Shown: positions 6,295 to 6,498 of the stretch, piece by piece
How the letters are laid out: each line of letters opens with the position of its first letter
How positions within the stretch are numbered: the stretch's first letter is position 1
Assembly (NCBI GenBank): GCA_947176045.1
Contig: CAMWPF010000087.1
Location: 1-6,498 of the forward strand
DNA: 6,498 bases
Reading direction: 5' to 3'
Source of the DNA: an uncultured Treponema sp.
GTDB lineage: Bacteria > Spirochaetota > Spirochaetia > Treponematales > Treponemataceae
The notes under the pieces: generated by a model
What the model saw: only the letters and a program-made list of their open reading frames with translations
Database searches by the model: none
Told to the model about the DNA's origin: nothing
Position numbers and translations under genes: made by a program

Positions 6295-6323
6295 TTGTCA
6301 AAATACGTGCATCCTGCTATACT
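6295..6323 (+). promoter_or_regulatory. Promoter of uvrA with extended -10
   Basis: TTGTCA (6295-6300) and TATACT (6318-6323) are spaced 17 bp apart. TG at 6315-6316 makes an extended -10 (TGCTATACT). The -10 ends 7 bases before the uvrA ATG, so the predicted start of transcription coincides with the A of the start codon. Confidence 0.75.
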
Positions 6324-6330
6324 GCCTTGC

Positions 6331-6498
6331 ATGAGCGGATTTTTGAACGGCGGCAAGATTGTCATCCGCGGCGCCCGCGAACACAACCTCAACAACATCG
6401 ATGTCGAGCTTCCGCGGAACAAGCTCGTCGTCATCTCAGGGCTTTCCGGCTCGGGGAAAAGCTCCCTCGCCTTCGACACGCTTTTTGCGGAGGGGCAG
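6331..6498 (+). CDS. uvrA: Excinuclease ABC subunit A, N-terminal fragment cut by the window
   Basis: UvrA is the damage-sensing ABC-type ATPase of nucleotide excision repair, forming a dimer that loads UvrB on damaged DNA. Only the first 56 residues are present, and the frame is open at the right edge. After a short lead (MSGFLNGG) the segment KIVIRGAREHNLNNIDVELP (9-28) matches the UvrA N-terminus. Walker A GLSGSGKS is at 37-44 and is followed by SLAFDTLFAEGQ, the normal UvrA continuation, which distinguishes it from other ABC proteins. The ATG at 6331 is the only good start. No Shine-Dalgarno precedes it, and the -10 box ends 7 bases upstream, which points to a leaderless message. In-frame GTG at 6307 lies upstream of the -10 box and would not be transcribed from this promoter. 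TTG at 6343 is a weaker alternative. Confidence 0.95.
   Translation, partial: MSGFLNGGKIVIRGAREHNLNNIDVELPRNKLVVISGLSGSGKSSLAFDTLFAEGQ

Noticed and set aside
6216..6479. 87-codon open frame on the - strand across the uvrA promoter and start
   Set aside because: It lies antisense to the clear UvrA N-terminus and over two near-consensus promoters, with no family resemblance.

Overview
The window is a G+C-rich bacterial chromosomal segment. Codon third positions are strongly G/C, genes are tightly packed, and there are no transposases, phage genes, CRISPR repeats or toxin-like genes. It carries housekeeping and cell-envelope genes. The protein style (a SerRS with an unusual class II core, a long-form PurC) and the base composition would fit a member of the Planctomycetes-Verrucomicrobia-Lentisphaerae group. 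That is a low-confidence guess from memory of the families, not a search result.

Layout, left to right. (1) The 3' nine-tenths or so of serS (seryl-tRNA synthetase), cut by the left edge. (2) Nine bases later, a polytopic AI-2E/PerM-family membrane protein, probably cotranscribed with serS. (3) An 80-base gap holding a 12-bp palindrome and a terminator-like hairpin with a T6 tract, lying almost directly against the ribosome binding site of the next gene. (4) The dTDP-sugar genes rfbA-rfbC-rfbB (rmlA, rmlC, rmlB), followed by purC (SAICAR synthetase), all on the + strand with short gaps. (5) A strong rho-independent terminator after purC. (6) A tRNA-Val(UAC) gene on the - strand with its own terminator and a perfect-consensus promoter. 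(7) A divergent + strand promoter that starts the 5' end of uvrA, cut by the right edge.

How the genes work together: RmlA makes dTDP-glucose, RmlB dehydrates it to the 4-keto-6-deoxy sugar, and RmlC epimerises that to dTDP-4-keto-L-rhamnose. The final reductase, RmlD, is not in the window. purC belongs to purine synthesis and seems to ride on the same transcript. The tRNA-Val and uvrA units are independent and leave back-to-back from one intergenic region.

I do not see a new multi-gene system here. The most interesting signals are regulatory: a terminator/possible attenuator in the rfbA leader, a uvrA start that looks leaderless, and an 11-bp direct repeat in the tRNA-Val/uvrA divergent promoter region.
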